Shown here: positions 16,939 through 24,547 of the stretch, in pieces | Numbering within the stretch: position 1 is the first letter of the stretch | Layout: every line of letters starts with the position of its first letter | NCBI RefSeq assembly: GCF_025370105.1 | Contig: NZ_JANQBK010000001.1 | Span: 124,001 to 188,000 of the forward strand | Direction of reading: 5' to 3' | Source: Sphingomonas hylomeconis | GTDB lineage: Bacteria > Pseudomonadota > Alphaproteobacteria > Sphingomonadales > Sphingomonadaceae | DNA length: 64,000 bases | Notes under the pieces: generated by a model | The model's input: the letters and a program-made list of their open reading frames with translations, nothing else | The model's database searches: none | What the model was told of the DNA's origin: nothing | Translations under genes and position numbers: made by a program

Positions 16939-18492
16939 TCAAGGCCGGGGCGCTGCAATCTCGAACCGCGCGCCCCGTTCGGACGGCGCCAACACAATCG
17001 TCGCGCCCGCCGTGGCGAGCAGCGAACGAACGATCGGCAGACCAAGACCGGTGCCGTTCTCGGCACGCCGCGTCGTGAAGAACGGCTCGAAAATGCGCTC
17101 GTGATCGGCCCGCGGCACCCCCGGACCGTTGTCGGCGACGGCGATTGCGACCAGCCCGGGCGCAACATCCACATCGATCCGAGCCGCCGTGGCGCCCGCC
17201 TGCCGGCAATTCTCCAGCAAGGTCCCGAGCACCGCTTCCAGCGTCGTATCCGATATCGCCACGTAAGGCAGGTCGCCGTCCGGTATCGTCACGGTAAATC
17301 CCGGCGAGCGATGCGCGTCCGCCACGCGCACAAGCACCGGCGACAGCGCGGCGCGGCCGATATCGCCGGCCGTCATGTCCGCCCGGGCGAGGTCGAGCAG
17401 GCGCGTGACCAACAATGTCAGCCGGCCCGCATCGGCATCGGCATTGGCCAGGAACAGGGCGCGTTGCGCATCGCTCATTTCGGCGCCGTGATCGGCGAGC
17501 AGCTCCAGCACGCCACGGATGCCGGCAAGCGGTGTCTTGAATTCGTGGCTCACTGCATGGGCAAAATCGCGCAGGTAGCGCGAGCGCTGCTCGATCGCGA
17601 CCGCCATCGCTGCGAAGTCGGCGTACAGGCCCTGGATCTCGATCGTCGCGGTGGGCGGCACCGGCGGGATCGTGCCGCGCCCACCGGCCACGGCGCGCGT
17701 CGCCAGGCCGAGCGCCTCGATCGGCCGGGCAATGCCCCGCGACAGCAGCCCGCTCAGCACCACGAGCAGGCCGAAAATCGCCACGATCCCCACCACGATC
17801 TTGCCGCGATCCTCGTAGATCCCGCGAAACAACGACCGCGCCGACCGTGACAACAGCAGCACAGCGACGACGCGGCCGCCTGCCACGATCGGCCGCGCGT
17901 GATGCACGCGAATCGCCGCAGCGCGCGACAGCCATTCGAACCGATAGGTCGCGCGATAGTCGGCATTCTGCCGGAGCACCGTATCTGCCCGTCCGCGGAG
18001 TGCGGCGCGCACTTCGGGCAAGGCGGCATAGCTGCCCCCCGCGGTACTGCCATTGACCGCGCGGCCGTCCGCATCGAGCAGGATGATCGATGCCAGCGTC
18101 GTGCGCCGCGTTACGGCGATCACCGGCAGCAGCCGGGCCGCCGCCATCGCTGCATCGTTGCGTGGCGCGCGGCGCGGGCCGGCCGCGTCGGGCCGTTCGG
18201 GCAGCACCGGCGTGGCGTTCAGATCGATCCGCAAGCGCTCTGGCCGGAAATCGGTCGGGTCGGGCATTGCCGCCACGCTGCCCGGCCACACCATCGACGC
18301 GGCCGCCGACAGCGCCACGCCTTGCGCGATCAATTCCGCCTCGGTCTGGCGCACCAGGGTATTCTCGTACACGCGCAGGAACACCGCGCCGAACCCGGGC
18401 AGGGCTGCGACCAGAAACAGCGTGGCGAACAGCAGGGTGCGCAGCCGGAGCCGCGGCCAATGCCGCTTCAACCAGTGCTTGAATGCCGTCAC
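16939..18492 (-). CDS. sensor histidine kinase of the DUF4173-linked two-component system
   Basis: A 517-residue membrane kinase. GTG start overlaps the regulator TGA by 4 nt; a longer in-frame reading upstream is only the antisense shadow of the regulator gene. First transmembrane helix about 14-35, periplasmic sensor to about 230, second helix about 231-255, HAMP-like linker, then HisKA with the phosphoacceptor in AVSHEFKTPLAGI. ATPase motifs: N box (ENCRQAGATAA, degenerate), G1 (VADNGPGVP), F (FEPFFTT) and G2 (GTGLGLPIV). Its order of genes and general design recall CreC-type sensors. The signal is unknown. Confidence 0.92.
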   Translation of the reverse strand: MTAFKHWLKRHWPRLRLRTLLFATLFLVAALPGFGAVFLRVYENTLVRQTEAELIAQGVALSAAASMVWPGSVAAMPDPTDFRPERLRIDLNATPVLPERPDAAGPRRAPRNDAAMAAARLLPVIAVTRRTTLASIILLDADGRAVNGSTAGGSYAALPEVRAALRGRADTVLRQNADYRATYRFEWLSRAAAIRVHHARPIVAGGRVVAVLLLSRSARSLFRGIYEDRGKIVVGIVAIFGLLVVLSGLLSRGIARPIEALGLATRAVAGGRGTIPPVPPTATIEIQGLYADFAAMAVAIEQRSRYLRDFAHAVSHEFKTPLAGIRGVLELLADHGAEMSDAQRALFLANADADAGRLTLLVTRLLDLARADMTAGDIGRAALSPVLVRVADAHRSPGFTVTIPDGDLPYVAISDTTLEAVLGTLLENCRQAGATAARIDVDVAPGLVAIAVADNGPGVPRADHERIFEPFFTTRRAENGTGLGLPIVRSLLATAGATIVLAPSERGARFEIAAPRP

Positions 18493-19205
18493 GTCCCGCT
18501 GCACGCGCCCAAGCAGTACCCGATCCCGGCGCGCGTCTCGATCAGATCGAAACCGCCGGCCTTGGCGAACTTGTGACGAAGGTTGCGGATATGGCTGTCG
18601 ATCGTCCGGTCGGTTACGGCAAATCCCGGTCCGTGCAGCCGGTCGATGATCGCGTCGCGGCTGAACACCTTGGCTGGCATCGAGGCCAAGGTGCGCAGGA
18701 TCGAAAACTCGGTAACCGTCAGCGGCACGTCCGCGCCGTCCCAGCCGGCACGCCACCCTTCGGTATCGAGCAGCAATCGCGCGTGGCGGATGGTGCCGCC
18801 GGCTTTGTCCACCTCCGGCGCGCGCGCCGCGGTACGCCTGAGGATCGCCATCACCCGCGCGACCACCTCGCGGGGGGAAAACGGCTTCACGACATAATCG
18901 TCCGCGCCGAGTTCGATCCCCAGCACGCGATCGATCTCGTCGTCACGCGAGGACAGGAACAGGATCGGCACGTCGCCATTGCTGCGCAACTGCCGGCACA
19001 CCTCCAGCCCGTCCATTCGCGGCATGTTGATGTCGAGCACGACCAGATCGGGGGCGGCGCTCGATGCGAGCGCGAGCGCCGCTTCGCCGTCGCCGGCCTC
19101 GATCGTATCGAGTCCTGCTTTGCCCAGCGCGAAGATGAGCAATTGGCGGATGTGCGGATCGTCGTCGACGATCAGGATGGTGCGGGGCATGGGGCATAGG
19201 ATCAT
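18489..19205 (-). CDS. OmpR-family response regulator
   Basis: A 238-residue regulator. Receiver domain: acidic pocket D14-D16, phosphoacceptor D58 (VVLDINMPRMDG), and K107 in VVKPF. A winged-helix output domain follows (LTVTEFSILRTLA, then DRTIDSHIRNLRHKF and IGYCLG). I start at the ATG that overlaps the DUF4173 stop as ATGA: AGGA lies 5 nt upstream, while a later ATG five codons in has no ribosome binding site. It probably controls its own operon and others unknown. It is the partner of the overlapping kinase gene. Confidence 0.95.
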   Translation of the reverse strand: MILCPMPRTILIVDDDPHIRQLLIFALGKAGLDTIEAGDGEAALALASSAAPDLVVLDINMPRMDGLEVCRQLRSNGDVPILFLSSRDDEIDRVLGIELGADDYVVKPFSPREVVARVMAILRRTAARAPEVDKAGGTIRHARLLLDTEGWRAGWDGADVPLTVTEFSILRTLASMPAKVFSRDAIIDRLHGPGFAVTDRTIDSHIRNLRHKFAKAGGFDLIETRAGIGYCLGACSGT

Positions 19206-20803
19206 CGTTCCTGCCCCGGCGTCAACGGCGGCGTCGGCGGAACGATGCCGATCGGTGCCAGGGGCGGGGCCGGGGCCGGGGCCGGGGCCGGGGCGGGTAC
19301 CGCGAAGGGCGGCGCCGGCAGCCAGCTGCCGTCGCAGGATCGGCCCTCCGGCGCGTCGCGAGGTTTCACCGCCGCCGGCCCGCTCATTGCCAACGCCTTG
19401 TCCAGCCGCCGCGCATTGCGCAACGATGCCGTCCACGGACTGCGCTGCTGCCACAGCGCATCGTCCAGCGCTTCTTGTCGCACGAACGCCACCTGGTCCT
19501 GCAACGCCGCGCCCGACACGCGCCGCTCGAGCGCGATCAGCGGCAGCAAGGCCGATGCCCCGAGACCGCGGAGATAGCACAGATCGAGATCGTTGGTGGT
19601 GCGCGCGTGCGCCACGTTCCACTGCGCCGCCGTCGCGCCGAGATCGACCACGCTGGCCGCACTGAGCACCACCGTCGCCGCAAGCGCGTTGGCATTGATC
19701 AGCCACGCCGCGCTGCGTCCGGCCAGCAGCCGCCAGCAGATCAGCACCAAACCCATGCCGACCAGCCCCATCCAGGCGAGCGCCGAAATCCGCCACACGG
19801 TCAGCGAGTAGGCCTCGATATAGTCGATCAGGCGCAGCACGCTGGAGGCGACCAGCATGAGGTTCTGCGCGACCCACAGGACCAGCAGCCGCCGCACCAT
19901 CGGGCTTTGCGCACCGGCGCTTCCCGGCCGCAGCGCGAGCAGCACGAACAGCCCGGCGAGAATCGCGGTGGCGATCAGCGTATAGGCGCCGCGATGCGCG
20001 TAATCGGCCAGGGTCACCGTGCCTGGAAGCCGCGCGCCGCTCCACAGGAAGGTCAGATCGAGTGCGTTCTGCAGCGCGAACACCGCGTTGAAGCAGCACA
20101 GCGACAGCGTCAGCGTGCCAAGCGGCACGTCCGGCAGGATCGGGCGTCTTTCGGCCGCGCGTTTGCCGAAGCGGCGCGCGGCAGGGAAGGGGCGCAGGCT
20201 CGGCCAGACGAGCAGCGACACCCCGATCCATAACAGCGCGTGTAGCACCGCGGTCATGCCGTTGGGCAAGTCCAGCTGCGCAAAGGTGTCGGCGATCAGC
20301 GGATTGGCCCAGGTGAAGAGGGCAAGAAACAGCGCGCTGCCGAGCAACGGTAGCGCCACCACCTTGCCCACCGCGCGGATCCCGGCGCGATCGTCACTGC
20401 GCTTGATAAGCCGCAGGGTCCACGCGTCGCGAAACGGTGTCGCCAGGCCTAGCGCCCCGTGCATGACAAGCCGCTGCGCCCAGCGCGCCGCATCGTCGAA
20501 GCGGTGGCGCGGCAGCAGTGCCGCGAGCGACAGCGCGGTCCAGAACATCACCCAGGCGAGCAGGCTGGGCGCGTCGATCAGCACCAGCGCGAACAGCAGC
20601 GCGGCGCACAGGGAAACCAGAGCGCCCACCCGCCGCCGCACCGGGCCGAGGACCAGCAGCAGCATCCCCGCCCACGCCAGCGCAAAAATCCCCGGCGCCG
20701 GCCCGGCGGACCGGAACAGCAGGATATCGGCACACGCCATGAGCGCGGCCAGGCCAGCCAGCTTTGCAGCGAAACTGAAACGTCGTGGCAATCTGGCGAA
20801 CAT
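19202..20803 (-). CDS. DUF4173-type polytopic membrane protein
   Basis: A 533-residue membrane protein with about eleven to twelve hydrophobic helices in the first 410 residues. Conserved-looking segments include NAVFALQNALDLTFLWSG, YAHRGAYTLIATAILAG and the later NDLDLCYLRGLG, which match my memory of the DUF4173 family. The C-terminal 50 residues are Pro/Ala-rich and probably disordered, encoded by a GGGGCC-type repeat. The start is the ATG at 20803 with AGGGAG 9 nt upstream; longer in-frame readings run backwards across the tRNA gene and are not real. First gene of the operon DUF4173-regulator-kinase, so it may be its sensor accessory or output; function unknown. Confidence 0.85.
   Translation of the reverse strand: MFARLPRRFSFAAKLAGLAALMACADILLFRSAGPAPGIFALAWAGMLLLVLGPVRRRVGALVSLCAALLFALVLIDAPSLLAWVMFWTALSLAALLPRHRFDDAARWAQRLVMHGALGLATPFRDAWTLRLIKRSDDRAGIRAVGKVVALPLLGSALFLALFTWANPLIADTFAQLDLPNGMTAVLHALLWIGVSLLVWPSLRPFPAARRFGKRAAERRPILPDVPLGTLTLSLCCFNAVFALQNALDLTFLWSGARLPGTVTLADYAHRGAYTLIATAILAGLFVLLALRPGSAGAQSPMVRRLLVLWVAQNLMLVASSVLRLIDYIEAYSLTVWRISALAWMGLVGMGLVLICWRLLAGRSAAWLINANALAATVVLSAASVVDLGATAAQWNVAHARTTNDLDLCYLRGLGASALLPLIALERRVSGAALQDQVAFVRQEALDDALWQQRSPWTASLRNARRLDKALAMSGPAAVKPRDAPEGRSCDGSWLPAPPFAVPAPAPAPAPAPPLAPIGIVPPTPPLTPGQER
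19261..19293 (+). repeat. GGGGCC-type tandem repeat, G-quadruplex-prone
   Basis: Six runs of four G residues separated by one or two C residues on the + strand. They lie antisense to the 3' end of the DUF4173 gene, where they encode an alternating Pro-Ala stretch. Four or more G4 runs meet the sequence rule for a G-quadruplex; on the coding strand the mRNA is C-rich. Confidence 0.85.
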
Positions 20804-20968
20804 CGATTCGTCTCCCTTGGGCAAGTGGCCGCTATGACGGGCGGACGTGGCGCCGCGGCTGCGGGGACGGTGCGTTTGTCGCGCGGAGCCGGTGCAGATT
20901 CGATGCAGCGCACTTTGCGCTTGATCACGCCTGGTGCTGCGGCTAGGCGCTCCCACCTGCAATGTTGT

Positions 20969-21045
20969 CGGGGCGTGGCGCAGTCTGGTAGCGCACTGGT
21001 CTCGGGGTCCAGGGGTCGTAGGTTCGAATCCTATCGCCCCGACCA
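20969..21045 (+). tRNA. tRNA-Pro (CGG anticodon)
   Basis: A 77-nt tRNA with encoded CCA. Acceptor stem CGGGGCG pairs with CGCCCCG, discriminator A, D arm GCGC/GCGC around AGTCTGGTA, T arm with GTTCGAATC. The anticodon loop CTCGGGG places CGG at 21003-21005, reading proline CCG codons. In the anticodon stem, CTGGT against TCCAG leaves a T-T mismatch at the loop-closing pair. It lies alone between the DUF4173 gene (divergent) and pnuC, and the prolyl-tRNA synthetase gene is 1.9 kb downstream. Confidence 0.96.
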
Positions 21046-21122
21046 TTGCAGGTTTCACCCCGAACGCCGCGCGCCGCATTGCGCGCTTCCCCGACGCCGC
21101 TTGCCTGCTAAGAGCGGCGCGG

Positions 21123-21683
21123 ATGTCGCCACTCGAATGCCTCGCCGCGCTGCTGATCCTCGCCAATGTCGTGCTCGTCGCGCAGCGCAGCGTGTGGAAC
21201 TATGCCTTCGCGATTGCCGGCGTCGCGCTCTACGCGTGGATCTTCTACGAGGCGAAGCTGTACAGCGACATGCTGCTGCAGGGGTTCTTCCTGGTCATCA
21301 ACCTGTACGGCTGGCGCCACTGGTCGCGCTCGCTCGCCACCGCCGGCACGGTCACCGTCTCGCGCCTCGGCGCCGGCGATCGCGCGCTATGGCTCGCCGG
21401 CATTGCGCTGGCCACTGTCGCCTGGGGGGCGGCGATGCACCGGCTGACCGATGCTGCGCTGCCGTTCGTCGATGCCGGCATCGCCATGGCGAGCATCGCG
21501 GCGCAGATCCTCCTCTCGCGCCAGAAGCTCGAAAACTGGCTGCTGTGGATCGCAGTCGATCTGGTCGCGATCGGCGTCTATGCCACGCGCGATCTGTGGC
21601 CGACCGCCGCGCTGTACGTCCTGTTGCTCGGCGTCTCGATCTGGGGCTTGCGCGACTGGCGCCGGGCGGAGCGACAAGCATGA
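21123..21683 (+). CDS. pnuC: nicotinamide riboside transporter PnuC
   Basis: A 186-residue membrane protein with about seven helices. The PnuC signature is clear: the WNYAFAIAGVALYAWIFYEA helix then LVINLYGWRHW, and later QKLENWLLWIAVD and LYVLLLGVSIWGL. PnuC imports nicotinamide riboside by facilitated diffusion, trapped by phosphorylation inside. The ATG at 21123 is chosen; any longer reading would run through the tRNA. Only 77 nt separate it from the tRNA, so it may share its transcript. Its stop overlaps the following kinase gene (ATGA), which supplies the expected trapping step. Confidence 0.93.
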   Translation: MSPLECLAALLILANVVLVAQRSVWNYAFAIAGVALYAWIFYEAKLYSDMLLQGFFLVINLYGWRHWSRSLATAGTVTVSRLGAGDRALWLAGIALATVAWGAAMHRLTDAALPFVDAGIAMASIAAQILLSRQKLENWLLWIAVDLVAIGVYATRDLWPTAALYVLLLGVSIWGLRDWRRAERQA

Positions 21684-22198
21684 CTCGGACGATCTGCCTG
21701 CACGGCCCGGAAAGCACCGGCAAGTCGACGCTCGCGCCGCGTCTTGCGCGCGCGCTCGGCGGCGCGGTGGTCGACGAATATGGCCGCACCTATGCCGAGG
21801 AACACGGCACGGATTTCACCATGGCCGATCTGGTGACGATCGCGCAGACGCATGACCGCGTGACCCGCGCGATGGCCGGTGGCGGGATCGACCCGCTGAT
21901 CATCGATACCGATCCGCTGATGACCGCGGTATGGGCGGACATGCTGTTCGGCACGCGCGATCCGTGGTTCGACGCCTGGCACGGCACCGCCGATCTCTAT
22001 CTGCTGCTCGATATCGATCTGCCGTGGATCGAGGACGGCACGCGGATGTTCGGCACGGTGGAAGCACGGCAGCGCTTCTTCGATCTGTCCCGCGCGGAAC
22101 TGGAGCGTCGCCAGGTGCCGTGGGCGCTGGTCAGCGGCGTCGGCGACGCGCGCCTGACCAACGCGCTGGCGGCGATACGAGCGGTCTGGCCGGCATAG
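21680..22198 (+). CDS. NadR-type nicotinamide ribose kinase (AAA ATPase)
   Basis: A 172-residue P-loop kinase matching the C-terminal ribosylnicotinamide kinase domain of NadR. Walker A is GPESTGKST at 9-17; VDEYGRTYAEEHG and the DTDPLMTAVWADMLFG segment are typical of the NadR kinase. The N-terminal adenylyltransferase and repressor domains of enteric NadR are absent. Overlap with pnuC (ATGA) supports a two-gene salvage unit: import nicotinamide riboside and phosphorylate it to NMN. Conversion to NAD would need an adenylyltransferase encoded elsewhere. Confidence 0.9.
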   Translation: MTRTICLHGPESTGKSTLAPRLARALGGAVVDEYGRTYAEEHGTDFTMADLVTIAQTHDRVTRAMAGGGIDPLIIDTDPLMTAVWADMLFGTRDPWFDAWHGTADLYLLLDIDLPWIEDGTRMFGTVEARQRFFDLSRAELERRQVPWALVSGVGDARLTNALAAIRAVWPA

Positions 22199-22343
22199 CG
22201 ACCGTGCCGGACGCGCCTGGGGCCGCGGCGTGACGGCGCCGGGCGATGGCGCGTTTGGTGGATGAGTCCATTTCGGCGGCAATCCGGTCCGGGATGGTGG
22301 TGATCCGGCTATGTCGGCGAGGGGATTGAGGCGGGAGGCGGGG

Positions 22344-22931
22344 ATGGACGTTCGGCTGCTCGTGCGCGGCGATCGCGCGTGTTTCCGGCGGCCGGAATTC
22401 GCCGAGGATATGGTGAGCTATGATGTTATCACCCCGCTTGCTGCACGGTGCGTGCTGGAAGCGGTCCATGCCGGTGCGCCGTTCGGCTGGCGGATCGAGG
22501 AGATTCGGGTGTTGCAGCCGCTCCGCATGACCTGGATGGCGCTGGCCGAGGTTGAGCGCGGGGCCGCGGTGGACGGCATCGTCGGCGGGCGGCGCGACCG
22601 GCGGATGGCGCAGGTCCTGACCGACGTGGCCTATGTGGTGACGGCCCGCGCCGAAGTGGCCGACCCGCCGGCGCTGTTTCACGAGAAGGTCGTTCGCGGG
22701 CGCTTCGTTCGTCCACCCTGCCTGGGGCATCGCAGTTTTCCGGCCGAGATCGCGCTGCTCGACGAAGGCGCGCCGTTGCCGGAAGGCGCCCTGGCCGGCA
22801 GCGGGGCGGTCGATCTGGGCTGGATGCTGCACGATTATCACGAACAGAGCCGCGCGCGCTTCTTCCGCCCGACCATGATCGACGGCGTCATCGATCTGCG
22901 CCAGCCCAATTCGCTGATCCTTGCGGGATAG
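22344..22931 (+). CDS. orphan Cas5d-like (type I-C Cas5 family) RAMP protein
   Basis: A 195-residue protein that reads as a shortened Cas5d: SYDVITPLAAR at 25-35, VLQPLRM at 56-62, LTDVAYVV at 92-99, a GRFVRPPCLGHRSFPAE block at about 119-135, LGWMLHDY at 158-165 and FFRPTMIDGVID at 173-184, all in family order. Cas5d normally cuts pre-crRNA using a Tyr and a Lys-His pair (Y46, K116, H117 in Bacillus halodurans). By eye the Tyr place is H42, in VHAGAP rather than IYWKP, and the Lys-His region (about 107-113) reads ADPPALF, so catalysis looks lost. No other cas gene or array is in the window. GGGAGG 5 nt before the ATG is a strong ribosome binding site. It ends 25 nt before proS. Role unknown. 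Confidence 0.85.
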   Translation: MDVRLLVRGDRACFRRPEFAEDMVSYDVITPLAARCVLEAVHAGAPFGWRIEEIRVLQPLRMTWMALAEVERGAAVDGIVGGRRDRRMAQVLTDVAYVVTARAEVADPPALFHEKVVRGRFVRPPCLGHRSFPAEIALLDEGAPLPEGALAGSGAVDLGWMLHDYHEQSRARFFRPTMIDGVIDLRQPNSLILAG

Positions 22932-22956
22932 CGCGCCGCACCGTATCGCACGCCGC

Positions 22957-24507
22957 ATGATCAAACGTGCGCTCCCCGTCACCCGCGAGGCCGATTTCTC
23001 CGCCTGGTACCAATCCGTCATCACCGAGGCCGACCTCGCCGAGGAATCCGGCGTGCGCGGCTGCATGGTCATCCGGCCGTGGGGCTATGGCATCTGGGAG
23101 CGGATCCAGCGGCTGCTCGACGATCGCATCAAGGCGACGGGGCACGAGAATTGCTATTTCCCGCTGTTCATTCCGCTCTCCTATTTCGAGAAGGAAGCCG
23201 AGCATGTCGAGGGCTTCGCCAAGGAAATGGCGGTCGTCACGCATCACCGGCTGGTCAGCGACGGCAAGGGCGGGCTGGTGCCCGATCCCACCGCCAAGCT
23301 GGAGGAGCCGCTCGTCGTGCGCCCAACTTCGGAAACGGTAATCGGCATGGCGTTTGCGCGCTGGGTGCAATCGTGGCGCGATCTGCCCGTCCTGATCAAT
23401 CAATGGGCCAATGTCGTGCGCTGGGAGATGCGCACGCGGATGTTCCTCCGCACCAGCGAATTCCTGTGGCAGGAGGGGCATACCGCGCATGCGACTGAGG
23501 CCGAGGCTGTGGAAGAGACGCTGAAGATGCTCGAAGTGTATCGCAGCTTCGCCGAGGACTGTGTCGCACTGCCGGTGGTGGCGGGCGAGAAGCCCGAGAA
23601 CGAGCGCTTCCCCGGCGCCGTCGCGACCTATTCGATCGAGGCGATGATGCAGGACGGCAAGGCGCTGCAGGCCGGCACCTCGCATTTCCTCGGTACCAAT
23701 TTCGCGAGCGCGCAGAATATCCGCTTCCAGAATGCGGCGGGCGAGCTCGAACTGGCGCAGACAACCAGCTGGGGCATGTCGACGCGGATGATCGGCGGGC
23801 TGATCATGGTGCATGGTGATGACGACGGCCTGCGCGTGCCGCCGCGCGTCGCGCCGTGGCAGGTGGTGATCGTGCCGATGCTGCGCGATCAGCCGGAGGA
23901 CGCGGCGATCGTCGACTATTGCAAGGCGCTGCAGGCCGAGCTCGCCGGGCAGTCGGCCTTGGGCGAGCCGGTGCGCGCGCTGCTCGATCTCAAGCCGGCC
24001 AAGGCGGCGACCAAGCGCTGGGGCTGGGTGAAGAAGGGCGCGCCGATCGTCATCGAGGTCGGCGGGCGCGACGTGGCCGGCGGCAACGTCTCGGTCATCC
24101 GCCGCGACCGGTTGTACCAGGAAAGCGGCAAGCTCGACAGCGCGGTCGTCGCGCGCGGCGATCTGGTCAGCGGCGTGGGCGCGATGCTGGCGGAAATCCA
24201 GACGTCGCTGTTCGACGAGGCACATGCCCGGCTGCGCGCCAACATTGCGCCGGTGGAGGATTGGGCCGGCGTCGAGGCGATGTTCGGCGCCGGGGCGAAG
24301 AATCCCGGCTGGGTCGACGTGCCCTGGTCGAAGCCGACCGGCGCCGCGCTCGATGCGGTGGTCGAGCGGCTGAAGGCGCTCAAGCTGACGATCCGCAATG
24401 CGCCGGTGGGGCAGACAGGCCATCCCGAACGCGGTGGTGGCGTGGCCACCTGCATCTTTACCGGCGAACCGGCAGTGGAGCGCGTGCTGATCGGGCGGAG
24501 TTACTGA
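22957..24507 (+). CDS. proS: prolyl-tRNA synthetase, archaeal/eukaryotic-like type
   Basis: A 516-residue class II synthetase charging tRNA-Pro. Class II motifs are visible: motif 2 with RWEMRTRMFLRTSEFLWQEGHTAH near 160-185, RPTSETVIG near 123-131, and motif 3 in the GMSTRMIGG region. The order of domains, the absence of the YbaK-like editing insert of the long bacterial form, and the C-terminal extension ending in Tyr (GRSY) fit the archaeal/eukaryotic-type enzyme rather than the short alphaproteobacterial form. The ATG at 22957 gives the conserved N-terminus IKRALPVTREADFSAWY. It has no clear ribosome binding site of its own and may be coupled to the Cas5d-like gene 25 nt upstream. Confidence 0.95.
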   Translation: MIKRALPVTREADFSAWYQSVITEADLAEESGVRGCMVIRPWGYGIWERIQRLLDDRIKATGHENCYFPLFIPLSYFEKEAEHVEGFAKEMAVVTHHRLVSDGKGGLVPDPTAKLEEPLVVRPTSETVIGMAFARWVQSWRDLPVLINQWANVVRWEMRTRMFLRTSEFLWQEGHTAHATEAEAVEETLKMLEVYRSFAEDCVALPVVAGEKPENERFPGAVATYSIEAMMQDGKALQAGTSHFLGTNFASAQNIRFQNAAGELELAQTTSWGMSTRMIGGLIMVHGDDDGLRVPPRVAPWQVVIVPMLRDQPEDAAIVDYCKALQAELAGQSALGEPVRALLDLKPAKAATKRWGWVKKGAPIVIEVGGRDVAGGNVSVIRRDRLYQESGKLDSAVVARGDLVSGVGAMLAEIQTSLFDEAHARLRANIAPVEDWAGVEAMFGAGAKNPGWVDVPWSKPTGAALDAVVERLKALKLTIRNAPVGQTGHPERGGGVATCIFTGEPAVERVLIGRSY

Positions 24508-24513
24508 CGGCAA

Positions 24514-24539
24514 CCGCCGGGCATCGCGATGCCCGGCGG
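24514..24539. terminator. hairpin between convergent proS and DJ-1/PfpI genes
   Basis: A perfect 11-bp stem, CCGCCGGGCAT / ATGCCCGGCGG, with a CGCG loop, in the 40 nt between the two convergent stop codons. There is no long T-run on either side, so its strength as a terminator is uncertain, but the location fits a shared bidirectional one. Confidence 0.6.
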
Positions 24540-24547
24540 CGCAGCAC

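Noticed and set aside
18493-18756. Upstream extension of the kinase frame
   Set aside because: The extra 88 codons are only the out-of-frame shadow of the response regulator; the overlapping GTG at 18492 fits operon coupling.
20969-21045. tRNA-Pro as an integration site for a mobile island
   Set aside because: No integrase, no direct repeat of the tRNA 3' end downstream and no prophage genes; neighbouring genes are housekeeping.
20459-21122. Long frames on the + strand upstream of pnuC and the nadR-type kinase
   Set aside because: They pass through the tRNA-Pro gene and antisense DUF4173 sequence; the real starts are the ATGs at 21123 and 21680.
20804-21166. N-terminal extension of the DUF4173 frame on the minus strand
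   Set aside because: It would cross the tRNA gene antisense, and the ATG at 20803 has a good ribosome binding site.
22199-22956. A CRISPR array or further cas genes around the Cas5d-like gene
   Set aside because: I looked for regularly spaced direct repeats in the flanks and found none; flanking genes are a NadR-type kinase and proS.
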